A stretch of DNA of 64,000 bases from Bifidobacterium saguinibicoloris (GTDB taxonomy: Bacteria > Actinomycetota > Actinomycetes > Actinomycetales > Bifidobacteriaceae). The stretch spans positions 1 to 64,000 of the forward strand of contig NZ_JAHBBF010000005.1 of NCBI RefSeq assembly GCF_019331725.1, read 5' to 3'. The notes beneath the pieces are model-generated. The model saw only the letters and a list, made by a program, of their open reading frames with translations, ran no database searches and had not been told where the DNA came from. Position 1 is the stretch's first letter. Each line of letters opens with the position of its first letter. A program made the translations under genes and the position numbers. Shown here in pieces: positions 1 to 8,826 of this stretch.

Positions 1-358
1 ACTTCGTGCCATGCAGCTTCATCGAATCCAACGCCAACGCCATCGCCGCCGCCAGGAACAACATGATCGGCACCTGCACCACCGTGAACAACGCCACACG
101 ACCCACCGACGACCAGAACTGCTGATCGCCAAGCAGACGCGCGTAGTTCTCCACGCCAACGAACCGCGTGCCACCGATCATCTGCTTCTTGAAGAAACTG
201 ATATAGATGGCGTACACGATCGGGATGATGAACACGAACACGAACACCACCGCGAACGGCCACATGAACTTCCAACCACGCCAATCCGCCTTATGCCTAT
301 TCTCACGGGCAACGGACGGACTGACGGCCGCTGCCGGTGAGGCCTGCGCTGAAACCAT
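1..358 (-). CDS. Sugar ABC transporter permease, MalF/UgpA type (partial, N-terminal part)
   Basis: This is the first 119 codons of a carbohydrate ABC-transporter inner-membrane permease; the rest lies beyond the window edge. A polar N-terminus (about 27 residues, ending RHKADWRGWKF) leads into a hydrophobic helix (FAVVFVFVFIIPIVYAIYIS). A periplasm-facing segment with FVGVENYARLLGDQQFW follows, typical of MalF/UgpA/LacF-like permeases, and then a second helix begins (VALFTVVQVPIMLFLAAAMA). The ATG at 358 follows a GGAGAGGGG ribosome-binding site. The gene diverges from a LacI repressor at 656, which probably regulates it. The substrate cannot be read from this fragment. Confidence 0.85.
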   Translation of the reverse strand, partial: MVSAQASPAAAVSPSVARENRHKADWRGWKFMWPFAVVFVFVFIIPIVYAIYISFFKKQMIGGTRFVGVENYARLLGDQQFWSSVGRVALFTVVQVPIMLFLAAAMALALDSMKLHGTK

Positions 359-438
359 TGCAGCCCCTCTCCTTCGAAGGCTTGGGATGAAGAAACCCTT
401 TCGGCTTTCTCCATCTCCCCTAAAATGTTTGCGTTATC

Positions 439-466
439 ATCATAACATCATTCCGGCACCTGTCCA
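439..466 (-). promoter_or_regulatory. Promoter for the sugar permease
   Basis: A minus-strand -35 TGGACA (461-466) and -10 TATGAT (439-444) are separated by 16 bp. They would place a transcript start near 432, about 75 nt before the permease ATG at 358. Both boxes are close to sigma-70 consensus. This is a sequence match only. Confidence 0.6.
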
Positions 467-500
467 CTCCGGCGATTTCCCATGTTTTCCAACGATGGCA

Positions 501-528
501 TATAATGGTCACGAAAACATCGTTGTTT
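501..528 (+). promoter_or_regulatory. lacI -10 box and LacI-type operator candidate
   Basis: A perfect TATAAT lies at 501-506 on the plus strand upstream of lacI, without a clear -35. Just downstream, 515-528 reads AAACATCGTTGTTT. This is a 14-bp near-palindrome (5 of 6 positions symmetric) around the central CG that LacI-family operators usually carry. Its position just after the -10 would suit autorepression, and it also lies upstream of the divergent permease promoter. Confidence 0.5.
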
Positions 529-655
529 GGTTCCACGTAATGTCGAACAATGACGCGAACATTACCGTCATTGCCCGGTCACATGCGGCGCAGCCGAACC
601 ACCACAACCGTCGACGGCCCCACGCGGATGCCGCCACCTGAGGAGAACGAGAATC

Positions 656-1669
656 ATGACACGGACCATCCAGGTTTCCATGCAGGACGTCGCCAAGGAA
701 GCCGGCGTATCGCCGCAGACCGTGTCTCGCGTGGCCAACGGCAGCAGCGCGGTGCGCCCGGACACGCGCCAACGCGTCGAGGCGGCCATGGAACGGCTCG
801 GATACCGGCCGAACTACGCGGCCCGCGCGCTCAAACACGGCAGCTTCCGCAACATCGGCGTCGTCCTGTTCAACATGGTCTCCTACGGCAACACGCGCAT
901 CCTCGACGGCGTCCTCAACGCCGCCATCGCCGACGACTACTCCATCACCATGCAGATCATGCCCAAGCACGGCGACCGCACCATCGCCGCCGCGGTCGAA
1001 CGCATGAAGCAACAGCCGGTCGACGGCGTCATCGTCATCCTCGAGGAGCGCATCTCCGACTTCGCCGGCTACAAGCCGCCCAAGGACCTGCCCGTCGTGC
1101 TCGTCACCGAAGGCGCCGCCGACCACTGCCCCACCATCGACGCGGACCAGTACGGCTGCTCCACCGCCATCGTCGACTACCTCATGAGCAAGGGGCACCG
1201 CACGGTCTATCACATCGCCGGACCAGCCAGCTCACGCGCGGCCGAAAGCCGCTCGCGCGGATGGAGGGACGCGCTCGAACAGATTGGCGCAACCGTCCCC
1301 AGCATCTACGTGGGCGACTGGGGCGCCGACTCCGGCTATCAGGCCGGCATGGCCCTGGCGCATGATCCGAACTGCACCGCCGTCTACGCGGCCAACGACC
1401 AGATGGCGTACGGCGCGATCCTCGGCCTCCAGGCAGCCGGCAAACGCGTGCCCGAAGACGTCAGCGTGGTGGGCGTGGACGATTCCCTCGTGGACATGGT
1501 GCCGCGGCTCAACCTGACCACCATGCGCATGCGGTTCGACGAGATCGGCTCCACCGCGTTCTCCATGGTGCGTCGCCAATGCGAAGGCGAGACCGTACCC
1601 GTCGGCGTGAAGACCGTCATCCCCACCGAATTCGTCGAACGCGGCTCCGTACGCGACCTCAACGACTGA
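656..1669 (+). CDS. LacI-family transcriptional regulator
   Basis: This is a 337-residue DNA-binding repressor. The N-terminal helix-turn-helix and hinge are clear: VSMQDVAKEAGVSPQTVSRV at about residues 7-26, then RVEAAMERLGYRPNYAARAL. A periplasmic-binding-protein-like sugar-sensing domain fills the rest, including VYAANDQMAYGAILGLQAAG and the SVVGVDDS motif. Length is normal for the family. The ATG at 656 follows GAGGAGAACGAG; an internal ATG at 680 is less well placed. It is divergent from a sugar permease gene, so it most likely controls uptake of one sugar type. The ligand is unknown. The 3' end overlaps the convergent pseudouridine synthase gene by 11 bp. Confidence 0.93.
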   Translation: MTRTIQVSMQDVAKEAGVSPQTVSRVANGSSAVRPDTRQRVEAAMERLGYRPNYAARALKHGSFRNIGVVLFNMVSYGNTRILDGVLNAAIADDYSITMQIMPKHGDRTIAAAVERMKQQPVDGVIVILEERISDFAGYKPPKDLPVVLVTEGAADHCPTIDADQYGCSTAIVDYLMSKGHRTVYHIAGPASSRAAESRSRGWRDALEQIGATVPSIYVGDWGADSGYQAGMALAHDPNCTAVYAANDQMAYGAILGLQAAGKRVPEDVSVVGVDDSLVDMVPRLNLTTMRMRFDEIGSTAFSMVRRQCEGETVPVGVKTVIPTEFVERGSVRDLND

Positions 1670-2468
1670 GCGTCACCGTCGTCGCCCTCTCCGTCGTTCC
1701 ACCCAACGGCACACGGGAGACGAACTCACGCGGCTCGTGACTGACCGGGTCGACGAACGAGAGACGTCTCGCCACCAGTTCCAACGGACGCGAGAAATCG
1801 TCGTACGCACGCGGCACGACGCGCGGATAGAAGTCGTCGCCGACGATCGGCAATCCCAACGCGTTCATATGGACGCGCAGCTGATGCGTCTTGCCGGTCC
1901 TCGGATGCAGCGTGTAGACTCGCGCGGCCGGCGCGCCGGAAAGCAAGACGGACGGCGACGTCCGACGCATGGCGTCGGAACCCCGCCACTTCCCCAATTC
2001 GACGACCGTCTCCGCGTTGACGACGCCCGGCGTCTCATACGCCTGCAATCGCCCACGTTCCTTGACGATGCGTGACCGCCGACGCAACGGGAACACACGC
2101 GGCGGCTCCAACGCGTCGACCGTGCCGTATCGCGGCCGCACGACCGGCGCGCACGGCGCAAGGCATTCGTAGGTCTTCTCCGTACGCCGCTCCTGGAACA
2201 GCATCTGATACGCCCCGCGCAACGCGGGGTCGCGCACGAACACGACGATGCCGGCGGTGGGCCGGTCCAACCGGTGCGCCGGTGTGATCGCGTCGTCATG
2301 GTACAGCTCGCGCAACCGCATGAGCGCGGTCTCGCGATACCACATGCCGCGGGGCGTGGTGGCCAGGAAATGCGGCTTGTCCACCACGATGATGCCCGAA
2401 TCCTCATAGACCACGTCCAATTCGAACGGGATATGAGGCTCGGACGTCACGAACCGATGGCCTCCCAT
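1659..2468 (-). CDS. RluA-family pseudouridine synthase
   Basis: This 269-residue enzyme is predicted to isomerise uridine to pseudouridine in rRNA or tRNA. It shows the family landmarks: DSGIIVVDKPHFLATTPRG near the N-terminus, the catalytic-aspartate motif AHRLDRPTAG, and the C-terminal RTGKTHQLRVHMNALGLPI followed by GDDFYP. No S4 domain precedes the catalytic core, as in RluA/TruC-type enzymes. It sits 12 nt downstream of glmS on the same strand and is probably co-transcribed. Its stop codon overlaps the end of the convergent lacI. The RNA target cannot be assigned from sequence. Confidence 0.9.
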   Translation of the reverse strand: MGGHRFVTSEPHIPFELDVVYEDSGIIVVDKPHFLATTPRGMWYRETALMRLRELYHDDAITPAHRLDRPTAGIVVFVRDPALRGAYQMLFQERRTEKTYECLAPCAPVVRPRYGTVDALEPPRVFPLRRRSRIVKERGRLQAYETPGVVNAETVVELGKWRGSDAMRRTSPSVLLSGAPAARVYTLHPRTGKTHQLRVHMNALGLPIVGDDFYPRVVPRAYDDFSRPLELVARRLSFVDPVSHEPREFVSRVPLGGTTERATTVTLSR

Positions 2469-2480
2469 CAGCCCCTCACA

Positions 2481-4373
2481 TCACTCCACGGTGACGGACT
2501 TGGCGAGGTTGCGCGGCTTGTCCACGTCATAGCCCTTGAGCTTGGCCATGTCCATGGCGAACAGCTGCAGCGGGACCACGTCGACGAGCGGACTCATCAG
2601 CGTGGGGCAGGCGGGGCGCCAGAAGACGACGTCCGCGTAGCGTTCCACGTCCTTGTCGCCCTCCTCGGCGACCGCGATGATGAACGCGCCACGCGCCTTG
2701 ACCTCCTCGATGCCGGACAGCACCTTGGCGTGCAGCACGTTGCGGCCACGTTCCGGCGGCACGATGAACACGACCGGCTCACCCTCGTCGACCAGCGCGA
2801 TCGGGCCATGCTTGAGCTCGCCGGCGGCGAAGCCCTCGGTGAACGTGTAGGCGATCTCCTTGAGCTTCAGCGCTCCCTCGAGCGCCACCGGATAGCCCAC
2901 GTGGCGGCCGAGGAACAGGAACGACTGCGCGTTGATCATGCGCTCGGCGGCGTCATGGATCGTCTTGGTCTGCGTGTCGAGCACCCACTGGATCTTGCGC
3001 GGCATGTTCTTGAGCGAATCGAGGATGTGGCGGATCTCGTCGCGGAACATCGCGCCCTTGACCTGAGCCAGATACAGGCCGAGCAGGTAGGCGGCGGTGA
3101 TCTGCGCGACGAACGCCTTGGTCGAGGCGACCGCGACCTCCGGACCGGCGTGCGTGTAGAGCACGGCGTCGGATTCACGCGGGATCGAGGCGCCCTGCGT
3201 GTTGCAGATCGCGAGCACCTTCGAACCCTGCTCACGCGCGTGGCGCAGCGCCATCAGCGTGTCCATCGTCTCGCCGGACTGCGAGATCGCGACGACGAGC
3301 GTGCGCGGCGTGAGGATCGGGTCACGGTAGCGGAACTCGTGCGCCAGCTCGATCTCGACCGGGATGCGCACCCAATGCTCAATCGCGTACTTGGCGACCA
3401 TGCCCGCGTACGCGGCGGTGCCGCAGGCGATGACGATGATCTTGTCGATGGCCTTGAAATCGTGTTCGTCGATGCGCACCTCGTCGAGGGCGACGTCGCC
3501 GTTCTTGTCGAAGCGGCCGAGCAGCGTGCGCTGCACGGCGGCGGGATCCTCGTGGATCTCCTTGTCCATGAACGAATCCCAGCCGCCCTTCTCCGCGGCG
3601 GAGGCGTCCCAGTCCACGGTGTAGGTCTTCGGGTTCGCGATGACGTTGCCGTTGAAGTCGGTGACGATGACCTTGTCCGCGGAGACGCAGACGGCCTGGT
3701 CCTGGTCGACCTCCATCGCGCGCTTCGTGTACGCGACGAACGCGGCGACGTCGGAACCGAGGAAGTTCTCACCATCGCCGAGCCCGACGACGAGCGGGGA
3801 GTCATGACGGGCGCCGACGACGATGTCCGGCTGGCGGCAGTCGGTCGCGAGGATGGTGAACGCGCCCTGCAGCATGCGGGCCATGCGGCGCACGGCCTTG
3901 AACAGGTCGGGGGCGCCGTCCTCCCTGATGATGGTGTCGACGATCTTGCCGAGCAGCTTGGCGGCGACCTCCGTGTCCGTCGCGGACGCGAAATGGTAGC
4001 CTTCGGCCTGCAGGTCGAGACGCAGCTGGGAGGCGTTCTCGATGATGCCGTTGTGGATGATCGCGACCTTGCCGTCCTCGCTGGTGTGCGGGTGGGCGTT
4101 CACGTCGCTCGGCACGCCGTTGGTGGCCCAGCGCGTGTGTCCGATGCCGACGGTCGCCAGCGGCATCGGCTTCTTCTCGATGTCCTCGACGAGGTTCGCG
4201 AGGCGGCCGGCCTTCTTGCGTACCGCCACATGGTCCATGCCGGGCGCGGTCAGCGCCACGCCGGCCGAATCGTAGCCGCGGTATTCGAGGCGCTTCAGAC
4301 CCTGGAGACACACCTCCAGCGGCTTGCCGCACGCGGTTTCAACTTGTCCTGCATATCCAACGATTCCACACAT
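2481..4373 (-). CDS. glmS: Glutamine-fructose-6-phosphate aminotransferase (isomerising)
   Basis: GlmS converts fructose-6-phosphate and glutamine to glucosamine-6-phosphate, the first step to UDP-GlcNAc for peptidoglycan. The protein has 630 residues. It starts MCGIVGYAG, placing the glutaminase nucleophile at Cys2, and continues with GHTRWATNG and an N-terminal class II amidotransferase domain to about residue 240. Two SIS sugar-isomerase domains follow, with CGTAAYAG, SQSGETMDTL and the C-terminal DKPRNLAKSVTVE. Length is normal to slightly long. A terminator-like hairpin for the upstream ABC operon ends only about 15-30 nt before the start, so the glmS promoter must lie within or above that hairpin. 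Confidence 0.97.
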   Translation of the reverse strand: MCGIVGYAGQVETACGKPLEVCLQGLKRLEYRGYDSAGVALTAPGMDHVAVRKKAGRLANLVEDIEKKPMPLATVGIGHTRWATNGVPSDVNAHPHTSEDGKVAIIHNGIIENASQLRLDLQAEGYHFASATDTEVAAKLLGKIVDTIIREDGAPDLFKAVRRMARMLQGAFTILATDCRQPDIVVGARHDSPLVVGLGDGENFLGSDVAAFVAYTKRAMEVDQDQAVCVSADKVIVTDFNGNVIANPKTYTVDWDASAAEKGGWDSFMDKEIHEDPAAVQRTLLGRFDKNGDVALDEVRIDEHDFKAIDKIIVIACGTAAYAGMVAKYAIEHWVRIPVEIELAHEFRYRDPILTPRTLVVAISQSGETMDTLMALRHAREQGSKVLAICNTQGASIPRESDAVLYTHAGPEVAVASTKAFVAQITAAYLLGLYLAQVKGAMFRDEIRHILDSLKNMPRKIQWVLDTQTKTIHDAAERMINAQSFLFLGRHVGYPVALEGALKLKEIAYTFTEGFAAGELKHGPIALVDEGEPVVFIVPPERGRNVLHAKVLSGIEEVKARGAFIIAVAEEGDKDVERYADVVFWRPACPTLMSPLVDVVPLQLFAMDMAKLKGYDVDKPRNLAKSVTVE

Positions 4374-4387
4374 GGCTCTCTACCCTA

Positions 4388-4428
4388 CCAACAAAACGTA
4401 ACGCCCCGCAGCGCTATGCTGCGGGGCG
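4388..4428 (-). terminator. Intrinsic terminator after the amino-acid ABC operon
   Basis: A perfect 11-bp G+C-rich stem (4402-4412 with 4418-4428) has a 5-nt loop. On the minus strand it is followed by a T-rich tract (GTTACGTTTTGTTGG). It lies between the ABC ATPase gene and glmS and fits a Rho-independent terminator. Confidence 0.7.
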
Positions 4429-4463
4429 CACGAAACATACCGAATGATTACAAATCCCATTCC

Positions 4464-4600
4464 GCCCTACAGCACGTGCTGCAGACGGAGCCGTCGAACG
4501 GGCAGTCCGGTGGACTGCCCGTAGGCGACGCCGAGACACGACAGTGCCGAGGAGACATGGCAGCCTTCCTGCGGCGCGTGCCTTACAGCACGTGCTGCAG
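4464..4600 (-). repeat. Duplicated 3' end of the ABC ATPase gene, with hairpin
   Basis: A 21-bp segment occurs at 4464-4484 and again at 4580-4600 in the same orientation with one mismatch. Each copy includes the palindrome CAGCACGTGCTG. The second copy encodes the last five codons (LQHVL) and stop of the ATPase gene; the first lies in the intergenic space and would encode the same five residues plus a stop. Between them is a perfect 10-bp hairpin (4499-4508 with 4512-4521, loop GGT). Confidence 0.7.
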
Positions 4601-5410
4601 GAAGTCCTTGAACCTCGGTTCGGTGGGGTGGTCGATGATCTCCGGCCCGCCGGACTCCACGACCACGCCGCCGTCCATGAACACCACCTGGTCGGCCACC
4701 TCGCGGGCGAAGCCGATCTCATGGGTGACGACGATCATGGTCATGCCGGCCTTGGCCAGCGACAGCATGACGTTGAGCACCTCGCCGACGAGCTCGGGGT
4801 CGAGGGCGGAGGTGGGTTCGTCGAACAGCATGATCTCCGGCTGCATGGCGAGGGCGCGGGCGATGGCGACGCGCTGCTGCTGGCCGCCGGACAGCTCGGC
4901 CGGGTAGTAGTCGAGGCGTTCGCCGAGACCCACGCGTTCGAGCTCCTGCCTGGCGAGTTCGCGCGCCTGCGCCTTGTTCATGTGCTTGACGTGGACGGGC
5001 GCCTCCATGACGTTCTCAATCGCCGTCATGTGCGGGAACAGGTTGAACCGCTGGAAGACCATGCCGAGCTTGGAACGCTGGGCGGCGATCTCCTTGTCGT
5101 TGAGGGTCTGGAGCATGTCCTGCCCGTTTTTCGTCACATGCTTGTAGCCGATGAGCTCGCCGTCCACCTCGATCGAGCCGCCGGTCAGGGTCTCGAGCTG
5201 GTTGATGAGGCGCAGGAACGTGGATTTGCCGGAGCCGGAGGGGCCGAGGATCACGGTCACGGTGCCGGGTTCGACGGTCAGGTCGACGCCCTTGAGCACA
5301 TGCAGGGAACCGAACGCCTTGTGGACCTGCGTGGCCTTGACGGCCGGGACGCCGGACGCCGGACGCGATGCCGGGGCGGGCGCGTTCGCGGGGATGCTGG
5401 TCTGTGTCAT
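4583..5410 (-). CDS. Polar amino-acid ABC transporter ATP-binding protein (GlnQ/HisP type)
   Basis: This is the 275-residue ATPase that powers amino-acid uptake through the neighbouring permease. A Pro/Ala-rich N-terminal tail of about 22 residues precedes a standard ABC domain. Walker A is GPSGSGKST (about 56-64), the signature is [15 protein letters not shown], Walker B is [14 protein letters not shown], and the H-loop is VVTHEIGFA. This form ([25 protein letters not shown]) is typical of polar amino-acid importers. It is 19 nt downstream of the permease gene and shares its operon. Its final codons are duplicated in the downstream intergenic DNA. Confidence 0.93.
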   Translation of the reverse strand: MTQTSIPANAPAPASRPASGVPAVKATQVHKAFGSLHVLKGVDLTVEPGTVTVILGPSGSGKSTFLRLINQLETLTGGSIEVDGELIGYKHVTKNGQDMLQTLNDKEIAAQRSKLGMVFQRFNLFPHMTAIENVMEAPVHVKHMNKAQARELARQELERVGLGERLDYYPAELSGGQQQRVAIARALAMQPEIMLFDEPTSALDPELVGEVLNVMLSLAKAGMTMIVVTHEIGFAREVADQVVFMDGGVVVESGGPEIIDHPTEPRFKDFLQHVL

Positions 5411-5429
5411 CGTGTGTCGTCCTTCCTGC

Positions 5430-6413
5430 TCACGCCGTCAATCCGTTGAATGTGGCGTCGTTGAGCTTGCTCACATCGTCCTTGGGTTCGCCCTCCGTCT
5501 TGCCGGGCAGCGGCGGCTGCTTGCCGCGCGAGCCGACCGGACGCGCGTCGAATCCCTTGCCGAAGTGCTTCTCGAGACGGGATTGGATGACCATGAGGAT
5601 GGAGGTGATGAGCAGGTACCAGATGCAGGCCACGATGAGCAGCGGAATCGGCTTGTAGATGCGGTTCGCGATGGCGTTCGTGGCGAACTGGAGCTCCAGG
5701 GTGAACGGCACGGCGAGCACGAGGGACGTGGTCTTGAGCATGCCGATGGTCTCGTTGCCGGTGGGCGGGATGATGATGCGCATGGCCTGCGGCAGGACGA
5801 TGCGGCGCATGATGAGCGTGCGGCTCATGCCGAGCGCCTTGGCGGCCTCGGTCTGGCCGGGGTCGACGGCTTCGAGACCGGCGCGCACGATCTCGGAGAG
5901 GTATGCGGCCTCGTTGAGCGCCAGACCGATCCATGCGGCGTTGAACGCGGTGATGACCGTCTCGGAGTCGATGCTCCAGAATTCGATGGACGTGAACGGC
6001 ACGCCGATGCCGATTTTCGGGATGAGCACGGCGAACAGGCCCCAGAACACGAGCTGCGTGTACACAGGGGTGCCGCGGAAGAACCAGATGAAGAACCAGC
6101 TCACGCCGCGCAGCACCGGGTTGATGGATTTGCGCATGATGGCGAGGATGACGGACAGGATGATCGCCACCACCATGGAGATGACGGTGAGCAGCAGCGT
6201 GTAGCCGATGCCTTCGATCACGTTCTCGTTGAACAGGTACTTCCATACGGTGGGCCAGTCGAGACGCGGGTTGGTGACGAGCCCCTGGATGAGCATCGCG
6301 GCCAGCAGGGCCACGATGACGGCCGCCACGATGGGGCCGGTGCGCTTGACCGGCAGCGCCTTGATGCGGTTCGGGATGTCCAGTCCCTCACCGTCCGCTT
6401 GTTTCTTCGCCAT
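5430..6413 (-). CDS. Polar amino-acid ABC transporter permease (HisM/GlnP type)
   Basis: This is an inner-membrane permease of about 327 residues. A cytoplasmic N-terminus ([20 protein letters not shown]) is followed by a helix ([20 protein letters not shown]), then the MetI-like core. The core includes [17 protein letters not shown] and the EAA-like cytoplasmic loop [20 protein letters not shown] that docks on the ATPase. The start at 6413 is chosen because GAAGGAACC lies 7 nt upstream; the ATG at 6428 has no such site. The C-terminus extends about 60 residues past the last helix, rich in Lys, Gly and Pro, which is unusual. It follows the first receptor gene in the cluster. Confidence 0.92.
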   Translation of the reverse strand: MAKKQADGEGLDIPNRIKALPVKRTGPIVAAVIVALLAAMLIQGLVTNPRLDWPTVWKYLFNENVIEGIGYTLLLTVISMVVAIILSVILAIMRKSINPVLRGVSWFFIWFFRGTPVYTQLVFWGLFAVLIPKIGIGVPFTSIEFWSIDSETVITAFNAAWIGLALNEAAYLSEIVRAGLEAVDPGQTEAAKALGMSRTLIMRRIVLPQAMRIIIPPTGNETIGMLKTTSLVLAVPFTLELQFATNAIANRIYKPIPLLIVACIWYLLITSILMVIQSRLEKHFGKGFDARPVGSRGKQPPLPGKTEGEPKDDVSKLNDATFNGLTA

Positions 6414-6557
6414 GTTCGGTTCCTTCAATGCTGCATGCTTCGATTGAGGTTGACTAGGATAGCCAGCCTAGTGTACGTGAGGGGCGCCTATGTTACATGC
6501 GCGGTTCCGCATGCCGCATGGGCGCCCCTTCATGGAGTGACGTTGGACGGGGAGGCC

Positions 6558-7496
6558 TCAGCCTTCGACGTCCGGGTTGATCTCGGCCTTGTCCAGCGCG
6601 CCGGATTCGACGCCCCAGTGCTTGAGGATCTTGCCGTACGTGCCGTCGTCCATAAGCTTCTGCATGGCCTTCTGCACGGCCTCGGCGGTGCCGGTCTCGC
6701 CCTTCTTGATGGCCACGGCGTTGGGCACGGAGTCGAAGTCCTCGCCGAGCTGTTCGAGCTCGCCGCCGGTCTGGGCGATGGCGTAGCCGACCACCGGGGA
6801 GTCGGCGAAGAACACATCGGCCTTGCCGGTGACGACGGCGGTGGTGGCGTCGGTCTGCTGCTTGGAGGACTGGACGGTGATGTCCTTCTTGCCGTCCGCC
6901 TTGCACTGCTTGGCGGTCTTGGCGATGGCCTCCTCCTCGACGGTGCCGGTCTCGACGGCCACCTTGAGGCCGCACAGGTCGTTCGGGTCGATCTTCTCCG
7001 GATTGCCCTTCTTCACCGCGTAGCCCATGCCGGCGGTGAAGTAGGAGACGAAGTCGACGGACTTCATGCGCTCGGGCGTGATGGTGAACGCGGCGATGCC
7101 GAGGTCGTACTTGGAGCCAATGGACGGGATGATCGTGTCGAAGTTGGAGGAGACGATCTCGGTCTTGAGGCCGAAGATGTTGCCGAGGGCGCGGGCCAGG
7201 TCCATGTCGTAGCCGATCTGGGTCTTGCCGTCGGCGTCGAGGAACTCGGCGGGCGCGTAGGAGGGGTTGGTGCCGATGGTGAGCTTGCCGTCCTTGGTGA
7301 CGGATTCCGGCAGCAGCGCGGCGATGGCGGCGTCCTTCTTTACGCCGCTCACGTCGTAGCTGGTGATGGTCGCGGCGTCGCCGGAGCCTTCGGCGGAATC
7401 GGATCCGTCGCTGGTGCCGCACGCGGCGGCGGCGAACAGCATGGCGGCGCTCAGCGCGGCGGCCGTGATGGTCTTCATTCCTTTGGTGAACGACAT
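6558..7496 (-). CDS. Amino-acid ABC transporter substrate-binding lipoprotein (paralogue 1)
   Basis: This is a secreted lipid-anchored receptor of 312 residues. MSFTKGMKTITAAALSAAML is a lipoprotein signal peptide ending at the lipobox AAAC, with Cys as the acylated residue. A short Ser/Gly/Asp linker leads to a family 3 solute-binding domain (KLTIGTNPSYAPAEFLDADG, GYDMDLARALG, IPSIGSKYDLGIAAFT). This family usually binds polar or charged amino acids. The start at 7496 follows GGAAGAAGAAG. It is the receptor closest to the permease and ATPase genes. Two further paralogues lie upstream; all three share the KDAAIAALLPESVTKDG-like segment. Confidence 0.92.
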   Translation of the reverse strand: MSFTKGMKTITAAALSAAMLFAAAACGTSDGSDSAEGSGDAATITSYDVSGVKKDAAIAALLPESVTKDGKLTIGTNPSYAPAEFLDADGKTQIGYDMDLARALGNIFGLKTEIVSSNFDTIIPSIGSKYDLGIAAFTITPERMKSVDFVSYFTAGMGYAVKKGNPEKIDPNDLCGLKVAVETGTVEEEAIAKTAKQCKADGKKDITVQSSKQQTDATTAVVTGKADVFFADSPVVGYAIAQTGGELEQLGEDFDSVPNAVAIKKGETGTAEAVQKAMQKLMDDGTYGKILKHWGVESGALDKAEINPDVEG

Positions 7497-7573
7497 GGTC
7501 TTCTTCTTCCCGTGATGTTCGGTGATGTGCTCTCTCAGGGCGGGAGGCCATTCACCGCCCGCGGTATTCAATA

Positions 7574-7602
7574 TTTATACACTAACCTGCATACATATGC
7601 AA
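7574..7602 (-). promoter_or_regulatory. Promoter of receptor paralogue 1 with inverted repeat at -35
   Basis: The minus-strand -35 TTGCAT (7597-7602) and -10 TATAAA (7574-7579) have the ideal 17-bp spacing. The -35 overlaps an inverted repeat, TGCATA-N2-TATGCA (7588-7601), which would suit a repressor site. This suggests that receptor 1, permease and ATPase have their own promoter, separate from the two upstream receptors. Confidence 0.65.
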
Positions 7603-7666
7603 GCTGGTGGGTGGCGTCGTTCGACCCGCACGCCTTCCGACGCCGCACGACGCCACACGACGTGCG

Positions 7667-8608
7667 TCACTCCGCGGCCGGATCGATCTCGGCCTTGTCC
7701 AACGCGCCGGACTTGACGCCCCACGTGTCCAGGATCTTGCCGTACGTGCCATCGTCCATGAGCTTCTGCATGGCCTTGCTCACGGCCTCGGCGGTCTTGG
7801 CGTCGCCCTTCTTGATGACGATGCCGTACGGGGCCACGCCCACGTCCTCGCCGAGCGCCTCGAGCTCGCCGCCGGTCTGCTTGATCGCGTAGCCGGCCAC
7901 CGGGGAGTCCGTGTAGATGATGTCCGCCTTGCCCGAGGCCACGGCGGTGGTCACGTCGGTGAGCAGCTTGGACGACTGGACGTCGATCTCGTCCTTGCCC
8001 GCGGCCTTGCATTTCGCGTTGGCCTTGTCGAGCTCCGATTCCTGCGTGGTGCCGGTCTGCACGGCGGCCTTGAGCCCGCACAGGTCGTCGGTCGAAATGT
8101 TCTTCGGGTTGCCCTTGCGCACCACGTACGTGGAGCCGGCCTTGAAGTAGCTGACGAAGTCGACCGCCGCGAGACGGTCCTTCGTGATGGTGAACGAGCT
8201 GATGCCGAGGTCGTACTTGGAGCCGACGGACGGGATGATCGAATCGAACGTGGACGAGATCGTCTGCTCCTTGAGGCCGAACAGCGCGGCCATCGCCTTG
8301 GACAGGTCCACGCTGAAGCCGACGGGCGTCTTGCCGTCGGAGGCGAGGAACTCGGCGGGCGGCGTGGACGTGTCGGCGCCCACGGTGAGCACGCCGTCCT
8401 TGGTGACGGATTCCGGCAGCAGCGCGGCGATCTCGTCATCCTTCTTGATGGAACTGGTGTCGAACCCCTGGATGTCGGAGGAGGTCGAACCGGAACCGCC
8501 GTCACCCGAGGCGGCGTCGCTCCCATCGGACGTGCCGCACGCGGCGAGCGGCGTCATCAGCGCCACGGCGAGCGCGGCGGCGATGGTTTTCGAGACATGG
8601 AACGACAT
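7667..8608 (-). CDS. Amino-acid ABC transporter substrate-binding lipoprotein (paralogue 2)
   Basis: This 313-residue receptor has the same design as its two neighbours. The signal peptide MSFHVSKTIAAALAVALMTP leads to the lipobox LAAC, then a Ser/Gly-rich linker and a family 3 solute-binding domain (VLTVGADTSTPPAEFLASDG, GFSVDLSKAMAALFG, SKYDLGISSFTITKDR). The start at 8608 follows GAAGGAAACGTC. Where paralogues 1 and 3 have SYAPAEFL near the ligand pocket, this copy reads STPPAEFL, so its ligand may differ. About 170 bp separates it from receptor 1, and no permease gene lies next to it. Confidence 0.92.
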   Translation of the reverse strand: MSFHVSKTIAAALAVALMTPLAACGTSDGSDAASGDGGSGSTSSDIQGFDTSSIKKDDEIAALLPESVTKDGVLTVGADTSTPPAEFLASDGKTPVGFSVDLSKAMAALFGLKEQTISSTFDSIIPSVGSKYDLGISSFTITKDRLAAVDFVSYFKAGSTYVVRKGNPKNISTDDLCGLKAAVQTGTTQESELDKANAKCKAAGKDEIDVQSSKLLTDVTTAVASGKADIIYTDSPVAGYAIKQTGGELEALGEDVGVAPYGIVIKKGDAKTAEAVSKAMQKLMDDGTYGKILDTWGVKSGALDKAEIDPAAE

Positions 8609-8826
8609 GACGTTTCCTTCCTTCACGATTGCTTGACGAACGACGCGGCGAATCCCGCCGGGACGACGCGGCGATCCCACGAGACGGCGCGGGGCCGGAC
8701 GTCGACGGCCCCTGCCGCCGCATCCGGCCCTCATCCTAAGGCATCGCCGCGTCGGAACCATAGGGACCGCCGTGAAACGTCACGTCATGTCCACGAGACC
8801 AGGGCCGGGGACACGGACCGAACCGG

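Noticed and set aside
4374..4401. A glmS ribozyme upstream of glmS
   Set aside because: The space before glmS is too short, and the upstream hairpin looks like a terminator. None of the ribozyme's conserved core was recognised.
2274..4907. An 877-codon plus-strand open frame
   Set aside because: It runs antisense to glmS and the ABC ATPase. Its composition is the reverse-frame pattern of high-G+C coding DNA (Arg/Val/Asp-rich) and it has no recognisable domain. Similar long frames elsewhere, such as opposite ileS, UPF0182, hsdM and thrC, were dropped for the same reason.
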